Source of the DNA: JANXQE01 sp035651635
GTDB taxonomy: Bacteria > Verrucomicrobiota > Verrucomicrobiia > Limisphaerales > UBA8199
Assembly: GCA_035651635.1 (NCBI GenBank)
Contig: DASRFK010000194.1
Span: forward strand, 1 to 42,587
DNA: 42,587 nt
Direction: 5' to 3'
Positions within the stretch are counted from its first letter, which is position 1. Every line of letters begins with the position of its first letter. The notes below the pieces were generated by a model. That model ran no database searches and was not told the DNA's origin. It saw only the letters and a program-made list of their open reading frames with translations. A program made the translations under genes and the position numbers. Below are positions 33,327 through 42,330 of the stretch, piece by piece.

Positions 33327-35474
33327 TTATTTAGCGAGCAGTTTAGTCACTAGCGTTTTCAGGTCGGCAATCTCCAGCTCCAAGGCTCCAATTCGAGAGT
33401 CTTTTTCCTTCAGCACCTCGTTCAGGCCTTGAATCGCGGCCAGCGCTACGCCGCTTTCATCCACCGTAGTGATGTGACGATCATCCTCACCCAACCCAAA
33501 CGAACCGTAAAAATCCTGCGAAATCGGCCCGAGGTGCCGAACTCCCTCGGGTTCGCTTTTGTAACGCCAGGTCTGCACCGGCAGAGCGCAGACTCTTTCA
33601 AGCACATCGCGATTCGAGACCGGCATGAAGTCGGTCTTAATGTTTCGATCGCTGCCCTGAGAAAGCGTACCCCGGACCGAAACGTTGCCCGTGCTGAACC
33701 ACTGGAGGGACAGTTGTGAGCCACCTGAGGTCGAGCCCAGGCCGCCTCCGCTCCAGCCGTATATAACCGGCCCGTCCGGACTGACGGTGCCAAAGAGCCG
33801 GCCGGCGCCATACCAACCTAGGCCGTGATTGCGATCGGTGCCTTCTCGAAAGTAAATGTCATTCTTATTCAACCGCACATTGCCCTGAATATCGAGCAGG
33901 GCGTCCCCGGGGGCCGCGCCAATACCTACCCCGCCGCTGGCCCCGATGATGAACTGGTTTTGAGCGGTCGTGTGAATATCGCCACTGACGCCCGAACTCC
34001 CATCGTTCCAAACGAAGGAATAACCGTGGTCGGCGTAGGCGTAATAGCCAAGGGCCACGCTCGACGACCCCGCCGCCGTGCTACTATAGCCGCCGGCCAA
34101 CGAATTGGCTCCGCTGGCAGTGCTCCACAGACCCATCGCGACGGCGCTGGAGGCCAGCGCTTTTGTGTTGCGTCCCATCGCGGTCGAACCAACACCTCCA
34201 GCCAGAGTATTGGTGCCCATGGCGGTAGAGCAGGAATTCGTGGCTTTAGTGTAATTTCCCATAGCCATCGAGTAATCGCCGCTGGCAGTCGTCACTTCAC
34301 CCAGCGCGGTGGATTCCCAACCGCTGGCCGTGGTCCGGTCGCCCAGGGCGACAGCGGCGGAGCCGCTGGCTGTTGTCGAGTAGCCCAGCGCCACCGCAGT
34401 CGCGCCACTGGCGTTAGCACCGCCACCGCCGGAAATCGAGGCGCCCCATTGCGATGGTTTCAACGTAAGCGCCGGCGAATTGTTCGCCCGAAGCTCCAGC
34501 GGTTTGTTGTCGGTCGTCCCAATGAAATTGACGCCTGCGGTAGTTCCAGCAGTTCCAGTCAAAGACCACGCGTCCGCGGATCCTGGTGTGCCCTGCGGTC
34601 CTTGAGGACCCTGCGGGCCGGTGGCACCAGTCGCTCCAGTATCCCCCTTGAGACCTTGCGGACCCATCGGACCGATCGCTCCGGTGGTGCCCGTGTCTCC
34701 TTTGAGACCCTGGGGCCCGGTCGGCCCTGCAGGGCCGACATCGCCTTTGGGCCCCTGAGGACCGGTGGCGCCCGTGGCTCCAGTATCCCCCTTGAGACCC
34801 TGCGGACCCGTCGGGCCAACCGCACCGGTATCACCCTTAGGGCCTTGCGGTCCGGTCGGGCCGGTAAGCCCCACATCGCCCTTAGGCCCTTGAGCACCGG
34901 TGGCCCCCGTTGCGCCGGTATCGCCTTTGGCGCCTTGTGGACCGGTCAGACCGATCGCTCCAGTGGCGCCTGTATCTCCTTTGAGACCCTGGGGTCCGGT
35001 TGGCCCTGTCAGACCAACATCGCCTTTGGCCCCCTGAGGACCCATCGGTCCAGTTGCACCGGTGTCGCCTTTCGGTCCTTGAGGTCCGGCGGGTGTCAGA
35101 GCGTACAAGGCGTACGGTGCCGGGGCAATGGCCTGGCGCGGGTTCAGGACGGTGTAGTTCGCCGCCGCATTGGTCTTAACGGAGATCATCAGCCAGCAGG
35201 CGTTTCCATCGAAGGCATTGCCGAAATCCAAGGTCGCGGTGAAGCTTCCCGAGGCGACCGGGACGGCGGATAACTCGATCGATGAACCGTGCTGCGCACC
35301 GCCGCTGGCAGAATCAAACAGGGCAAAACTGAAATCAAAATAGCCCGTCGCGGCGGTGCTGCCCCGGCTCAGCTTGCCCTGGTAAGTAAAAGCAGTGCCA
35401 AGAGGGGCGGCAATTCCGACTGAAGCGCTCAGCAGAAGCGCGACACAGAAGACCATTTGAGTGCGAGTTTTCAT
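33327..35474 (-). CDS. Collagen-like, YadA-head-like surface protein with S74 intramolecular chaperone
   Basis: 715 residues. A signal peptide (VALLLSASVGIAAPLG) is followed by a beta-rich domain (about 25-128). About 56 Gly-X-Y triplets follow (about 129-298, for example GPKGDTGATGPMGPQG), a collagen-like stretch. Then left-handed beta-roll repeats resembling YadA heads (about 345-480, pattern ASGxxSxAxGxxTxA). The C-terminus is a Peptidase_S74 / endosialidase-chaperone domain with the self-cleaving dyad region GSDRNIKTDF (Ser608, Lys613) and a terminal coiled coil (IGALELEIADLKTLVTKL). The chaperone should trimerise the fibre and then release itself. It resembles phage tail fibres and trimeric adhesins, but has no YadA membrane anchor. 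A strong sigma-70-like promoter precedes it. Confidence 0.92.
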   Translation of the reverse strand: MKTRTQMVFCVALLLSASVGIAAPLGTAFTYQGKLSRGSTAATGYFDFSFALFDSASGGAQHGSSIELSAVPVASGSFTATLDFGNAFDGNACWLMISVKTNAAANYTVLNPRQAIAPAPYALYALTPAGPQGPKGDTGATGPMGPQGAKGDVGLTGPTGPQGLKGDTGATGAIGLTGPQGAKGDTGATGATGAQGPKGDVGLTGPTGPQGPKGDTGAVGPTGPQGLKGDTGATGATGPQGPKGDVGPAGPTGPQGLKGDTGTTGAIGPMGPQGLKGDTGATGATGPQGPQGPQGTPGSADAWSLTGTAGTTAGVNFIGTTDNKPLELRANNSPALTLKPSQWGASISGGGGANASGATAVALGYSTTASGSAAVALGDRTTASGWESTALGEVTTASGDYSMAMGNYTKATNSCSTAMGTNTLAGGVGSTAMGRNTKALASSAVAMGLWSTASGANSLAGGYSSTAAGSSSVALGYYAYADHGYSFVWNDGSSGVSGDIHTTAQNQFIIGASGGVGIGAAPGDALLDIQGNVRLNKNDIYFREGTDRNHGLGWYGAGRLFGTVSPDGPVIYGWSGGGLGSTSGGSQLSLQWFSTGNVSVRGTLSQGSDRNIKTDFMPVSNRDVLERVCALPVQTWRYKSEPEGVRHLGPISQDFYGSFGLGEDDRHITTVDESGVALAAIQGLNEVLKEKDSRIGALELEIADLKTLVTKLLAK
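34570..35092 (-). repeat. Coding repeat of Gly-X-Y triplets
   Basis: Short near-identical blocks of 27 to 54 bp (for example CCTTTGAGACCCTGGGGTCCGG read on the plus strand) recur through this part of the collagen-like gene. They encode the Gly-X-Y tract and are prone to slippage, so the number of triplets may vary between strains. Confidence 0.8.
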
Positions 35475-35600
35475 AGGGGTAAGCTCGGCTGGGGGTTCGT
35501 TGGAGAGTGTCTGAGAACTCCCCGCGCGCGAAGCAGATTCATTTCGAAATAGCAGTTGTTGCGGTACTCATTAACTACACTGGTATTACGTGTCTATATA

Positions 35601-35630
35601 ATTATAGTTTCTGCTTAAATGTCACGTCAA
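35601..35630 (-). promoter_or_regulatory. Strong sigma-70-like promoter of the surface-protein operon
   Basis: On the minus strand, TTGACG (35630-35625), an 18 bp spacer and TATAAT (35606-35601). The -10 box is a perfect consensus and the -35 differs at one base. Transcription should start near 35594 and leave a 5' leader of about 120 nt before the ATG at 35474. Confidence 0.75.
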
Positions 35631-35753
35631 TTCAGCTGTAGGTGAGGCGGGCAAGGGCGGGTTGTAGTTGCGGACGCTATGATCCAGCCGGAAGCGTCGG
35701 AGGATTTCCCCGCAGATTCCGGGCGACCGCAGATGGGGATCCGGGGATTGGGA

Positions 35754-35785
35754 ATTTACGATTTACGATTTGCGATTGCGATTTT
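35754..35785. repeat. Short direct-repeat tract
   Basis: ATTTACG, ATTTACG, ATTTGCG, ATTGCG and ATTTT in a row. Tracts of this type are often scattered in genomes of this group. No function is claimed. Confidence 0.6.
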
Positions 35786-35824
35786 GGGGGGCGCGGAAAT
35801 TTTCGCCTTCGCTGCGGGTTATCA

Positions 35825-35839
35825 CGGGTCAACGACCCG
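35825..35839 (-). terminator. Possible short stem-loop at the 3' end of the GH2 gene
   Basis: CGGGTC-AAC-GACCCG is a perfect six-base-pair stem with a three-base loop, lying 2 bases after the GH2 stop codon. There is no U-rich tail on the minus strand, so termination is uncertain. Confidence 0.3.
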
Positions 35840-35841
35840 GT

Positions 35842-38487
35842 TCATCGGGCCTGCAGGCTCACCTGCGCCTGTTGAAGACCCTCGGAGGCGGCCGTGAGAG
35901 TGATGTGGCCCGGTTCGCCGGTTGAGCGCAGGATGACCAGGCACAGGCCATTGAAGGCGGTGTGCTGTCTGCTTTGGAAAGGTTCGAAGCTCGTCGGGTC
36001 GCCGTTGTCCATGGCCACGATCTCGGCCGGACCGGTTACGGAGCAATTGATTTGATTTTTAGTTCTCGGGACGAGCAAGCCATTGTGATCGGCAATCGTA
36101 ACGGTGATGAAGCTCAGGTCATTGCCATCCGCACGAAGGGCGGAACGGTCGGGCTTGAGCAGGAGTTGCGCGGCGGAGCCGGTGGTTTTAACCACCTCCT
36201 GGGCCCAAACTTTATGGTCTTTGTAGGCGACTACCTTCAGTTCCCCGGGTTGGTACACCACGTCATCCCAGCGCAAGCGATACTCATAGGCCGCTTTGAT
36301 TTTCCTGCCGAGAGATTTTCCGTTAAGGAAGAGCTCGGCTTCGTCGCCGGAGGTGTAGACGTGGACTGGCGTGACCTGGCCGACGCGCTCCGGCCAGGTC
36401 CAGTGCGGGAGGATGTGCGCCATCCTTAGTTCTGGCCGCCAGCGGGCCTGGTAGATATAGAACCGATCCTTTTTGAAGCCGGCCAGGTCGATGATGCCAA
36501 AATAGGAACTGCGCGAAGGCACCCGGATTTTCCCCAGCTCCTCCAGTTGTTTCTGCAAGCGCGCTTTTTCCGCCGGGTCGGTGAAATTGAGGAGGTTGCT
36601 GGTGTCACCGTTGTAGGGGGTGGGCTCGCCGAGGTAATCGAACCCCGTCCAGACGAACTCGCCCGCGCTGAAGGGGTACTCATCCTGGCCGCGGAATTCG
36701 GTGTCAGGAGTAGTAGCCCAAGGGGGCGCATAGAGATCGTAGGAGCTCATTTGAAAATCAGCCTTGCCCTGGTTCTTATCGTCGCTGACTGGAAAGAAGT
36801 ACTCGCCCCGGGAACTCACGCATGAGGCGGTCTCGCTGCCAAAAATTGGCAGCGCCGGATTCGCTTCCCGGACTTTGCCGTAGCCAGCCGGTTTATAATT
36901 ATAGCCGAAAACGTCGACTTGTTTTTGAAAGCCGTTGAAGCCGGCCCGAGTGTCGTTGCAGGCGGCGGTGACCGGTCGCGTAAGATCTTCCGAGTGGACG
37001 ATAGCGGCGAGCTGCGCCGCCACCTGGTGGCCGGCTGGAGAACCTTGCTCCGGGATTTCATTGCCAATGCTCCAGAGAATCACACAGGGATGGTTGCGAT
37101 CGCGACGGACCAAAGCCCGTACGTCTTTGTCATGCCAATCGGGGAACAGCAGGTGATAATCGTTGCGTTTCTTGCCGCGCACCCAGCAGTCAAATGCCTC
37201 GTCCATGACCACCAGGCCGAGGCGATCGCAAATGTCGAGCAACTCGGGCGCAGGCGGGTTATGGCTGGTGCGAATCGCGTTGCAGCCCATTTCCTTCAGT
37301 ATTTCGACCTGGCGTTCGAGGGCGCGCACGTTCAAGGCTGAGCCCAGCGCTCCAAGGTCGTGATGATCGCACACACCGTTGAGCTCGACTCGCGCTCCGT
37401 TGAGCAGGAAACCGTTATCGGCGGTAAACTTTATGGTCCGAATGCCAAAGGGTGTTTCATAGGTATCGGTCACTCGGCCATCCACTTGCAGGGCGGTCAC
37501 CGCGACATAGCGCTGAGGCCGTTGTAGAGACCAAAGTTTTGGTTTGGGCAAACTCCCCTTGAGAGTGGCGGAGGCAACCTCGCCGGAGGCGACATCCGCC
37601 GTCGCCGGTTCGAGTGAAGCCAGCGGTTTGCCAGAGGGATGACCTGCGGGAGTGGCTTCGAAAATCTCGGTCAGGATGTGGGCTTTAACTGGAGCGGTAG
37701 AATCGTTTTTAACCGAAACAGCGAGATTAAGCTGTGCCGCCGCGTCGCTCACTTCTGGCGTGGTGATAAACGAGCCCCAATGAGCCACGTGGACCGGCGC
37801 GGTTTTTACCAACCAAACATTGCGGTAAATTCCACCACCGGGATACCAGCGCGAGGAATCGCGCGGATTGTCCAACCGGATGGCAATGGCGTTGTCCGCG
37901 CCGGGCTTGGCAAAGCGAGTCAGATCGAGAGACCACGAAGCGTAGCCATAAGGCCAGCCGCCGACGAATTGGCCATTAACCCACACGGCTGCGTAGGCCA
38001 TGGCGCCGTCCATTTCGAGAAAGATCCGGCGGCCGGCATCGCTTGCTGGCAACTGGAAATGTTTTCGGTACCAGGCCACGCCCCACCAGGGCAGCTTGCC
38101 GGTTTCGCCGGGGTATTCCTGTTTGAAGGGACCTTCGATCCCCCAATCATGAGGGAGGTTGAGTTTGCGCCACGCGGAGTCGTCGAACGCCGGCTGGGCG
38201 TAGCTGAGCTCGGCGCCGGGATTGCCTTCCGGTCGCGCCACGGATTGGCCATTCGTAGCCAATTCCGAAGCGCTGGCCAGCAACCAGGGTTTCAGAGTGT
38301 TGTAATCGAGTTGAGCGGTCGCATCGGACGGGTCGTCTTTGGTGAAACGCCAATCGGCATTGAAGGACACGCGCTCGCGCCCTGCCACCCCATTGGGATT
38401 TGGAGAGGCAGCGCTGAGGGATAAAACGAAGGTGAGCGCAAGTCCTGCTGTGATTGCCCGGCTGCCGAGAAGCTTGTAAATGTTCAT
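35842..38487 (-). CDS. Glycoside hydrolase family 2 protein (DUF4982-type beta-galactosidase-like)
   Basis: 881 residues from ATG 38487; a longer reading to 38622 only translates the adjacent palindromic repeat. A signal peptide (ITAGLALTFVLSLSAA) leads into the GH2 sugar-binding domain (NLPHDWGIEGPF, WYRKHFQLP, VWVNGQFVGGWPYGYASWSLDLT), an Ig-like domain and a TIM barrel. The acid/base is Glu477 in WSIGNEIPE and the likely nucleophile Glu552 in FGSETASCVSSRG. DUF4982 (HTWTWPERVG, VYTSGDEAELFLNGKSLG) and a further Ig-like domain (LRADGNDLSFITVTIAD) close the protein. Beta-galactosidase-type activity on an exported polysaccharide is the probable role; beta-glucuronidase or others in GH2 remain possible. 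Confidence 0.93.
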   Translation of the reverse strand: MNIYKLLGSRAITAGLALTFVLSLSAASPNPNGVAGRERVSFNADWRFTKDDPSDATAQLDYNTLKPWLLASASELATNGQSVARPEGNPGAELSYAQPAFDDSAWRKLNLPHDWGIEGPFKQEYPGETGKLPWWGVAWYRKHFQLPASDAGRRIFLEMDGAMAYAAVWVNGQFVGGWPYGYASWSLDLTRFAKPGADNAIAIRLDNPRDSSRWYPGGGIYRNVWLVKTAPVHVAHWGSFITTPEVSDAAAQLNLAVSVKNDSTAPVKAHILTEIFEATPAGHPSGKPLASLEPATADVASGEVASATLKGSLPKPKLWSLQRPQRYVAVTALQVDGRVTDTYETPFGIRTIKFTADNGFLLNGARVELNGVCDHHDLGALGSALNVRALERQVEILKEMGCNAIRTSHNPPAPELLDICDRLGLVVMDEAFDCWVRGKKRNDYHLLFPDWHDKDVRALVRRDRNHPCVILWSIGNEIPEQGSPAGHQVAAQLAAIVHSEDLTRPVTAACNDTRAGFNGFQKQVDVFGYNYKPAGYGKVREANPALPIFGSETASCVSSRGEYFFPVSDDKNQGKADFQMSSYDLYAPPWATTPDTEFRGQDEYPFSAGEFVWTGFDYLGEPTPYNGDTSNLLNFTDPAEKARLQKQLEELGKIRVPSRSSYFGIIDLAGFKKDRFYIYQARWRPELRMAHILPHWTWPERVGQVTPVHVYTSGDEAELFLNGKSLGRKIKAAYEYRLRWDDVVYQPGELKVVAYKDHKVWAQEVVKTTGSAAQLLLKPDRSALRADGNDLSFITVTIADHNGLLVPRTKNQINCSVTGPAEIVAMDNGDPTSFEPFQSRQHTAFNGLCLVILRSTGEPGHITLTAASEGLQQAQVSLQAR

Positions 38488-38586
38488 AAGCACGGATTTG
38501 TGAGCACGGCTAATTGACGGCCGAGATTGGCGCGAGGCGAGTGGTGTGTCAATGCCCGTGGCGCCGACTCGGGGGTGGGCGTATGG

Positions 38587-38660
38587 GGTTTGGAGTCCCG
38601 CCTTTAGGCGGCCCGGCGCCAAAACCGCCTAAAGGCTGCCTAAAGGCGGGACTCCAAACC
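38587..38660. repeat. Palindromic repeat with perfect 23 bp inverted arms
   Basis: 38587-38609 (GGTTTGGAGTCCCGCCTTTAGGC) is the exact reverse complement of 38638-38660. The centre is GGCCCGGCGCC-rich. The same block forms the core of the MITE-like element at 12004-12068, so the two belong to one dispersed family. Confidence 0.85.
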
Positions 38661-38696
38661 GAATTCCAAAGCAAGCTCTAAGCACTAATGCGGGCC

Positions 38697-38851
38697 AGCC
38701 CCATGAGGGGCGCAATGTTTATAGAATGTATAGCGAATAATACGCAAGCCCCAGCGGGGCGAAATGCGGCCCAATTGAACATTGCGCCCCGCGGGGGCTA
38801 ATGGGTTATAAGGCTGCTCTTTACTATAAACATTAAGCCCCGGCTGGGGCT
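38697..38851. repeat. REPIN-like cluster of AGCCCC-GGGGC palindromes
   Basis: The outer arms, 38697-38724 and 38824-38851, are imperfect inverted copies (AGCCCC...GGGGC...AATGTTTATAG). Two more copies, 38747-38766 and 38780-38799, alternate in orientation inside. The nested arrangement of four units looks like a REP doublet-within-doublet. No ORF. Confidence 0.8.
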
Positions 38852-38896
38852 GAACACCTCACCACCACCGGGCGCCCTGATATGCCAAGCCTACGA

Positions 38897-40444
38897 CTAC
38901 CGGTTTGTCGAGTTGGCCCCCGCTTGGAGCGCGAACAGCCGATTCATGGTCGCCACGTATAGAACGCCGTTCGCGGCGGCGGCGGTCGCGCTAATAGGCT
39001 GGCCCAGTTCGATCGAGCTCAGCAGCTTCTTTTCACGACTGATCTCGAACACGTAGAACGTCCCGCTTCGGGTCCCAATATACACTTTGCCGTCGGCGGC
39101 CAATGGCGAGGCCCAGGCTTCGCCATTGATTTCATGAGTCCAACAGACCTTGCCGGTTTCCGCGTCGACGCAATGGAACTTGCGTCCGCAATCGGCAATG
39201 AAGACCAAGCCATTCACGACCGCAGGCGTTCCCATCACGTGCTTCTCCAATTGATACGACCAAATCTGCCCGTTACGGGTGATATCGCCGGTCCGGGTGG
39301 CATCGATACACTTGAGCCACGCTTGGTTTTTGCCCCACCAGAGGTCGCCGCCGCCGGCCAGGTAGATGCGATTTCGATCGAATACGGGCATGCCGTAGAA
39401 GTTGCTGGGGCTAACCTGGCGATTGCTGTTGAAGCGATGCACGTTGGTTTTCGGCGCGTCGGGATCGAAATCGAACTGCCACACTTTATTCAAACCAATC
39501 GGCTGGGCGTTCGTGAAGGAAACTCGAGCCTTTGGCAACGCCTCGAAAGCGTAGAGAATCCCGTTGCCGCCGCCGAAGAAAATCAGAGGTTTGCCGTTGA
39601 CGTCCGCCAGCGACGGAGCGCACCAAGTGCTGTGAAAAATATTGGGCGCCATATGCTCGTAATCGCGGGCCACAAATTTTCCCGTGCGCTTGTCCAGCAC
39701 GACCAGGCTGGGGGCATCGGGTGTGCGAATGCGTTTGTGGGTGTTATCGACCCCGGTGCCTGAATTGAGATAGAGGAAATCGCCATCGATTAGTATCGAG
39801 CTGTGCGCCGCGTCATGGGACCAAATGCCGGCCCCGGATGGAAGGTCGAACCGCCAGAGGATATCGGCATCCAACTGGCCTGGCACGAGTTGATCGGTCA
39901 GGGTATGCGGCGTCATGTGCGCGCCTTCCGATTGAAACGGCCCGTCGTTTCCATTGCGCAAACCCTCCGCATCCAGGCAAAGCACTTCGCCGCGGTTGCT
40001 GACGATGTACACGCGGTCGCCCTCGACCGTTGCCGGCGAGGAGATCCCGCTGTTGGGCCAATCAAAATAAATGTCTTCGTCGCGTTTGGGCACGACCAAT
40101 TGCCATAGAAGTTCACCGGATTTTTCGTCGAAGCACATCAGCACGCCACGGTCGCCCTGGTGTTTCGGGTCACGCGGATTGCCGTTATTAGTGCCGATGT
40201 ACACGCGGCCTCCCGCAATAACTGGGGAAGAGTGGGCCTCGGTTCCCAGCCGGGCCGACCATTTGATGTTCCTTCCGGTTTGCGGGTCAAAGGAATCGGG
40301 TAAGCCGGTTTCGGCCGAAACCATATTGCGCGACCTGGCCTCGCCCCATTGAGGACGGTCCGCGGATGTTGCCCCAAACGCGGCCAGCACCGCCGTGGCG
40401 GCCAGCGTGTGCAGCTTGAGAATCAGCGTGGCAGAGTATTTCAT
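38897..40444 (-). CDS. Secreted PQQ-binding-like beta-propeller protein
   Basis: 515 residues from ATG 40444, which has GGAGAGG about ten bases upstream. A signal peptide (LHTLAATAVLAAFGATSA) is followed by repeated propeller units of the outer-membrane BamB/quinoprotein type (SSPVIAGGRVYIGTNNG, SSPATVEGDRVYIVSNRGEVLCLDAE, ASPLAADGKVYIGTRSGTFYVFE, VCWTHEI). The Trp-docking pattern is clear, but residues needed for PQQ and calcium binding in alcohol dehydrogenases are not evident, so it is more likely a structural or binding propeller. It is separated from the GH2 gene by repeats. Confidence 0.88.
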   Translation of the reverse strand: MKYSATLILKLHTLAATAVLAAFGATSADRPQWGEARSRNMVSAETGLPDSFDPQTGRNIKWSARLGTEAHSSPVIAGGRVYIGTNNGNPRDPKHQGDRGVLMCFDEKSGELLWQLVVPKRDEDIYFDWPNSGISSPATVEGDRVYIVSNRGEVLCLDAEGLRNGNDGPFQSEGAHMTPHTLTDQLVPGQLDADILWRFDLPSGAGIWSHDAAHSSILIDGDFLYLNSGTGVDNTHKRIRTPDAPSLVVLDKRTGKFVARDYEHMAPNIFHSTWCAPSLADVNGKPLIFFGGGNGILYAFEALPKARVSFTNAQPIGLNKVWQFDFDPDAPKTNVHRFNSNRQVSPSNFYGMPVFDRNRIYLAGGGDLWWGKNQAWLKCIDATRTGDITRNGQIWSYQLEKHVMGTPAVVNGLVFIADCGRKFHCVDAETGKVCWTHEINGEAWASPLAADGKVYIGTRSGTFYVFEISREKKLLSSIELGQPISATAAAANGVLYVATMNRLFALQAGANSTNR

Positions 40445-40647
40445 CGGATCAGGCCTCTCCAGCAAACCCAATCGCTCCGGCGGGAACAAGAACTTTGAAT
40501 CTTCTTCTGTGGTCGCCCCGAATCTGCGGGGTTCAGAGGAATGGGTAGGACGCGCCGGCTGCGCGCGCGCTGATCGTTGCCACACTAAATAACGCGCACG
40601 AGTAACGCGCCCCACCAAATTCTTTCTCCCGGCGAGAACTGCGCCCG

Positions 40648-41100
40648 CTACCTGGAAATATCGCTCTGGCGCAACGTGCGGAACTGGTGCCGCCCCAAAG
40701 CCTGCTCGGCCATATCGTTATCTTCCATGCTCAAGGCAACGATGGATTTGCCCTGCGGATGTGGGATAAACGAGTAAAGATAATTGATATTCAATTCCGC
40801 CTCCAAAAGCGTTGCCATCAAACGGCTCAATTCGCTCGAATCAACCTCGACCGTGACCAGGTAACTCTCGGTAAAAGGAAAACCCTCCTGAACCAAAAGC
40901 TCGCGCGCTTTATCCGGATCGTCAACCACCAGCCGGATAATCGCACTGTCGGTCGTGTCGAGCACCATCAACGCCAGAACGTGAACGTTTCGCGCGTTGA
41001 GCAGCCTTATGAGGTCATGCAACCGCCCCAGTCGGTTGGGCGTAAAGACAGAAAACTGAATGACCTGGTCGGCTCGCCTCGGTTTAGCCGTTTCAACCAT
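40648..41100 (-). CDS. ACT-domain protein, probably two tandem ACT units
   Basis: 150 residues from ATG 41100; an upstream reading to 41178 adds 26 residues in unconserved sequence. The first half (IQFSVFTPNRLGRLHDLIRLLNARNVHVLAL) is a standard ACT fold. The second half (LVTVEVDSSELSRLMATLLEAELNINYLYSFI) repeats it, with GKSIVALSMEDNDMAEQALG at the end. ACT domains bind amino acids or act as dimerisation sensors. No fused enzyme domain is present, so a regulatory role is likely, but the ligand cannot be predicted. Confidence 0.85.
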   Translation of the reverse strand: MVETAKPRRADQVIQFSVFTPNRLGRLHDLIRLLNARNVHVLALMVLDTTDSAIIRLVVDDPDKARELLVQEGFPFTESYLVTVEVDSSELSRLMATLLEAELNINYLYSFIPHPQGKSIVALSMEDNDMAEQALGRHQFRTLRQSDISR

Positions 41101-41160
41101 GTGCAAACCTACCACAAATCCGCCATTTGTGCAGGGGCCGAAGCCGCAGCCGTTCCATTC

Positions 41161-41222
41161 AACACGGATGGACACCAATGAACACTGATACAGGGGATGA
41201 GATCAGCTCAGTGTTCGTCCGT
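41161..41222. repeat. Palindromic repeat of the CGGATGGACACC / AACACTGA type
   Basis: GAACACTGA (41180-41188) and TCAGTGTTC (41208-41216) are perfect 9 bp inverted arms. They are preceded by the related ACGGATGGACACCAATGAACACT and followed by GTCCGT. This type of repeat is familiar from intergenic spaces of Verrucomicrobia and Planctomycetes. It sits between ruvB and the ACT gene. Confidence 0.6.
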
Positions 41223-41250
41223 ATTCTTCAACTGCCTTGTTTGGGGGGCG

Positions 41251-42270
41251 TCAAAACAGGCGCGGCTGGCCGGCAGCGGCGGGTTTCAGGCCCAATTTTT
41301 TATAACCTAATTCGGTCGCAACGCGTCCTTGAGGCGTCCGTTTGAGATAACCCTCCATAATCAAATAGGGTTCATATACCTCTTCCAGCGTGTCAGGCTC
41401 TTCCCCGACCGCCACCGCCAGCGAGCTCAGCCCGACGGGCCCGCCGCTGAACTTGGTAATGATGGCCTCCAGTATGCGCTTGTCCATTTCGTCCAGGCCG
41501 TTCTCGTCAATTTCGAGCATGGCCAAAGCCGCGTCTGCCACTTCCGGCGTCACCCGGCCCTGGTGCCGGACCTGGGCAAAATCGCGAACTCGGCGCAGCA
41601 AATTATTGGCAATGCGCGGAGTGCCGCGGCTCCGGCGGGCAATCTCCTTTGCGCCCTTGTCCTCGATCTCGACATTGAGCAACCGGGCGGAGCGCAAAAC
41701 GATGTGTTGGAGCTGATCGGCCTGGTAATAATCCAGCCGCTCGCGAATCGGGAACCGGGTCAACAAAGGAGCTGTCAGCAGCCCGCTGCGGGTGGTGGCA
41801 CCGATCAAGGTGAAACGTGGAAGGTTGAGTCGAACACTGCGGGCATTTGGCCCCTGATCGATGATGATATCCAACTTAAAATCCTCCATCGCCGGGTAGA
41901 GGTACTCTTCGATGGTCTTCTGCAATCGATGGATCTCATCGATGAACAAGACATCCCCTTCTTCCAGGTTGGTCAGCAAGCCCGCCAGGTCACCCGCTTT
42001 TTCTATCGTCGGCCCGCTGGTGCTCTTGACATTCGCGTTCATCGCCTTGGCAATGATATTGGCCAGGGTGGTTTTGCCTAGCCCCGGCGGCCCGCTAAGC
42101 AGTACGTGATCAATGGCTTCTCCCCTCTGCCGTGCGGCTGCCACCGTGATTTCCAAACGCTCCTTGACCTTAGCTTGGCCGGTGAATTCCGAAAAAAGCG
42201 ATGGACGCAGCGTTAATTCCAACGCCACATCTGGTTTGGCAAGCACCTCTGACATCATCCGTTCTGCCAT
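41251..42270 (-). CDS. ruvB: Holliday junction branch migration DNA helicase RuvB
   Basis: 339 residues from ATG 42270 (MAERMMSEVL); ATG 42282 and 42258 are alternatives. Walker A is SGPPGLGKTT and Walker B is LFIDEIHRLQ; sensor 1 is in LIGATTRSGLL. The signature GDLAGLLTNLEEGDVLFIDEIHR and the arginine-finger region (LLTRFPIRERL) are intact. The winged helix at the C-terminus (GPVGLSSLAVAVGEEPDTLEEVYEPYLI, RTPQGR) completes the protein. RuvB powers branch migration of Holliday junctions with RuvA. No ruvA or ruvC is visible in the window, so the gene stands outside a ruvABC operon. Confidence 0.97.
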   Translation of the reverse strand: MAERMMSEVLAKPDVALELTLRPSLFSEFTGQAKVKERLEITVAAARQRGEAIDHVLLSGPPGLGKTTLANIIAKAMNANVKSTSGPTIEKAGDLAGLLTNLEEGDVLFIDEIHRLQKTIEEYLYPAMEDFKLDIIIDQGPNARSVRLNLPRFTLIGATTRSGLLTAPLLTRFPIRERLDYYQADQLQHIVLRSARLLNVEIEDKGAKEIARRSRGTPRIANNLLRRVRDFAQVRHQGRVTPEVADAALAMLEIDENGLDEMDKRILEAIITKFSGGPVGLSSLAVAVGEEPDTLEEVYEPYLIMEGYLKRTPQGRVATELGYKKLGLKPAAAGQPRLF

Positions 42271-42330
42271 GCTCTTAAGCATGAGGAAACCCGAGCCGCG
42301 AGCAAAGGCAAAACAAGTCCACCGACACGG

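Larger units (their letters stand above)
35475..35841. other. Intergenic region between the surface-protein and GH2 genes
   Basis: 367 bp, with a clearly AT-rich core at 35540-35630, a promoter and a short direct-repeat tract. Plus-strand frames here (35642-35897) have no recognisable product. The GH2 gene ends on the right side in the same orientation as the surface-protein gene. Confidence 0.6.
38488..38896. other. Repeat-filled intergenic region
   Basis: 409 bp between the GH2 gene and the PQQ-type propeller, both on the minus strand. It holds two distinct palindromic elements (38587-38660 and 38697-38851), with no ORF that looks like a gene. The bases next to the GH2 start (38488-38586) should contain its promoter, but no clear box is visible. 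Confidence 0.65.

Noticed and set aside
33825..35273. Long plus-strand ORF (482 residues) opposite the collagen-like gene
   Set aside because: Antisense of the Gly-X-Y and head repeats; the minus strand has a signal peptide, domains and a promoter.
38488..38622. N-terminal extension of the GH2 protein
   Set aside because: It encodes the palindrome at 38587-38660 and lies before a clear signal peptide starting at 38487.
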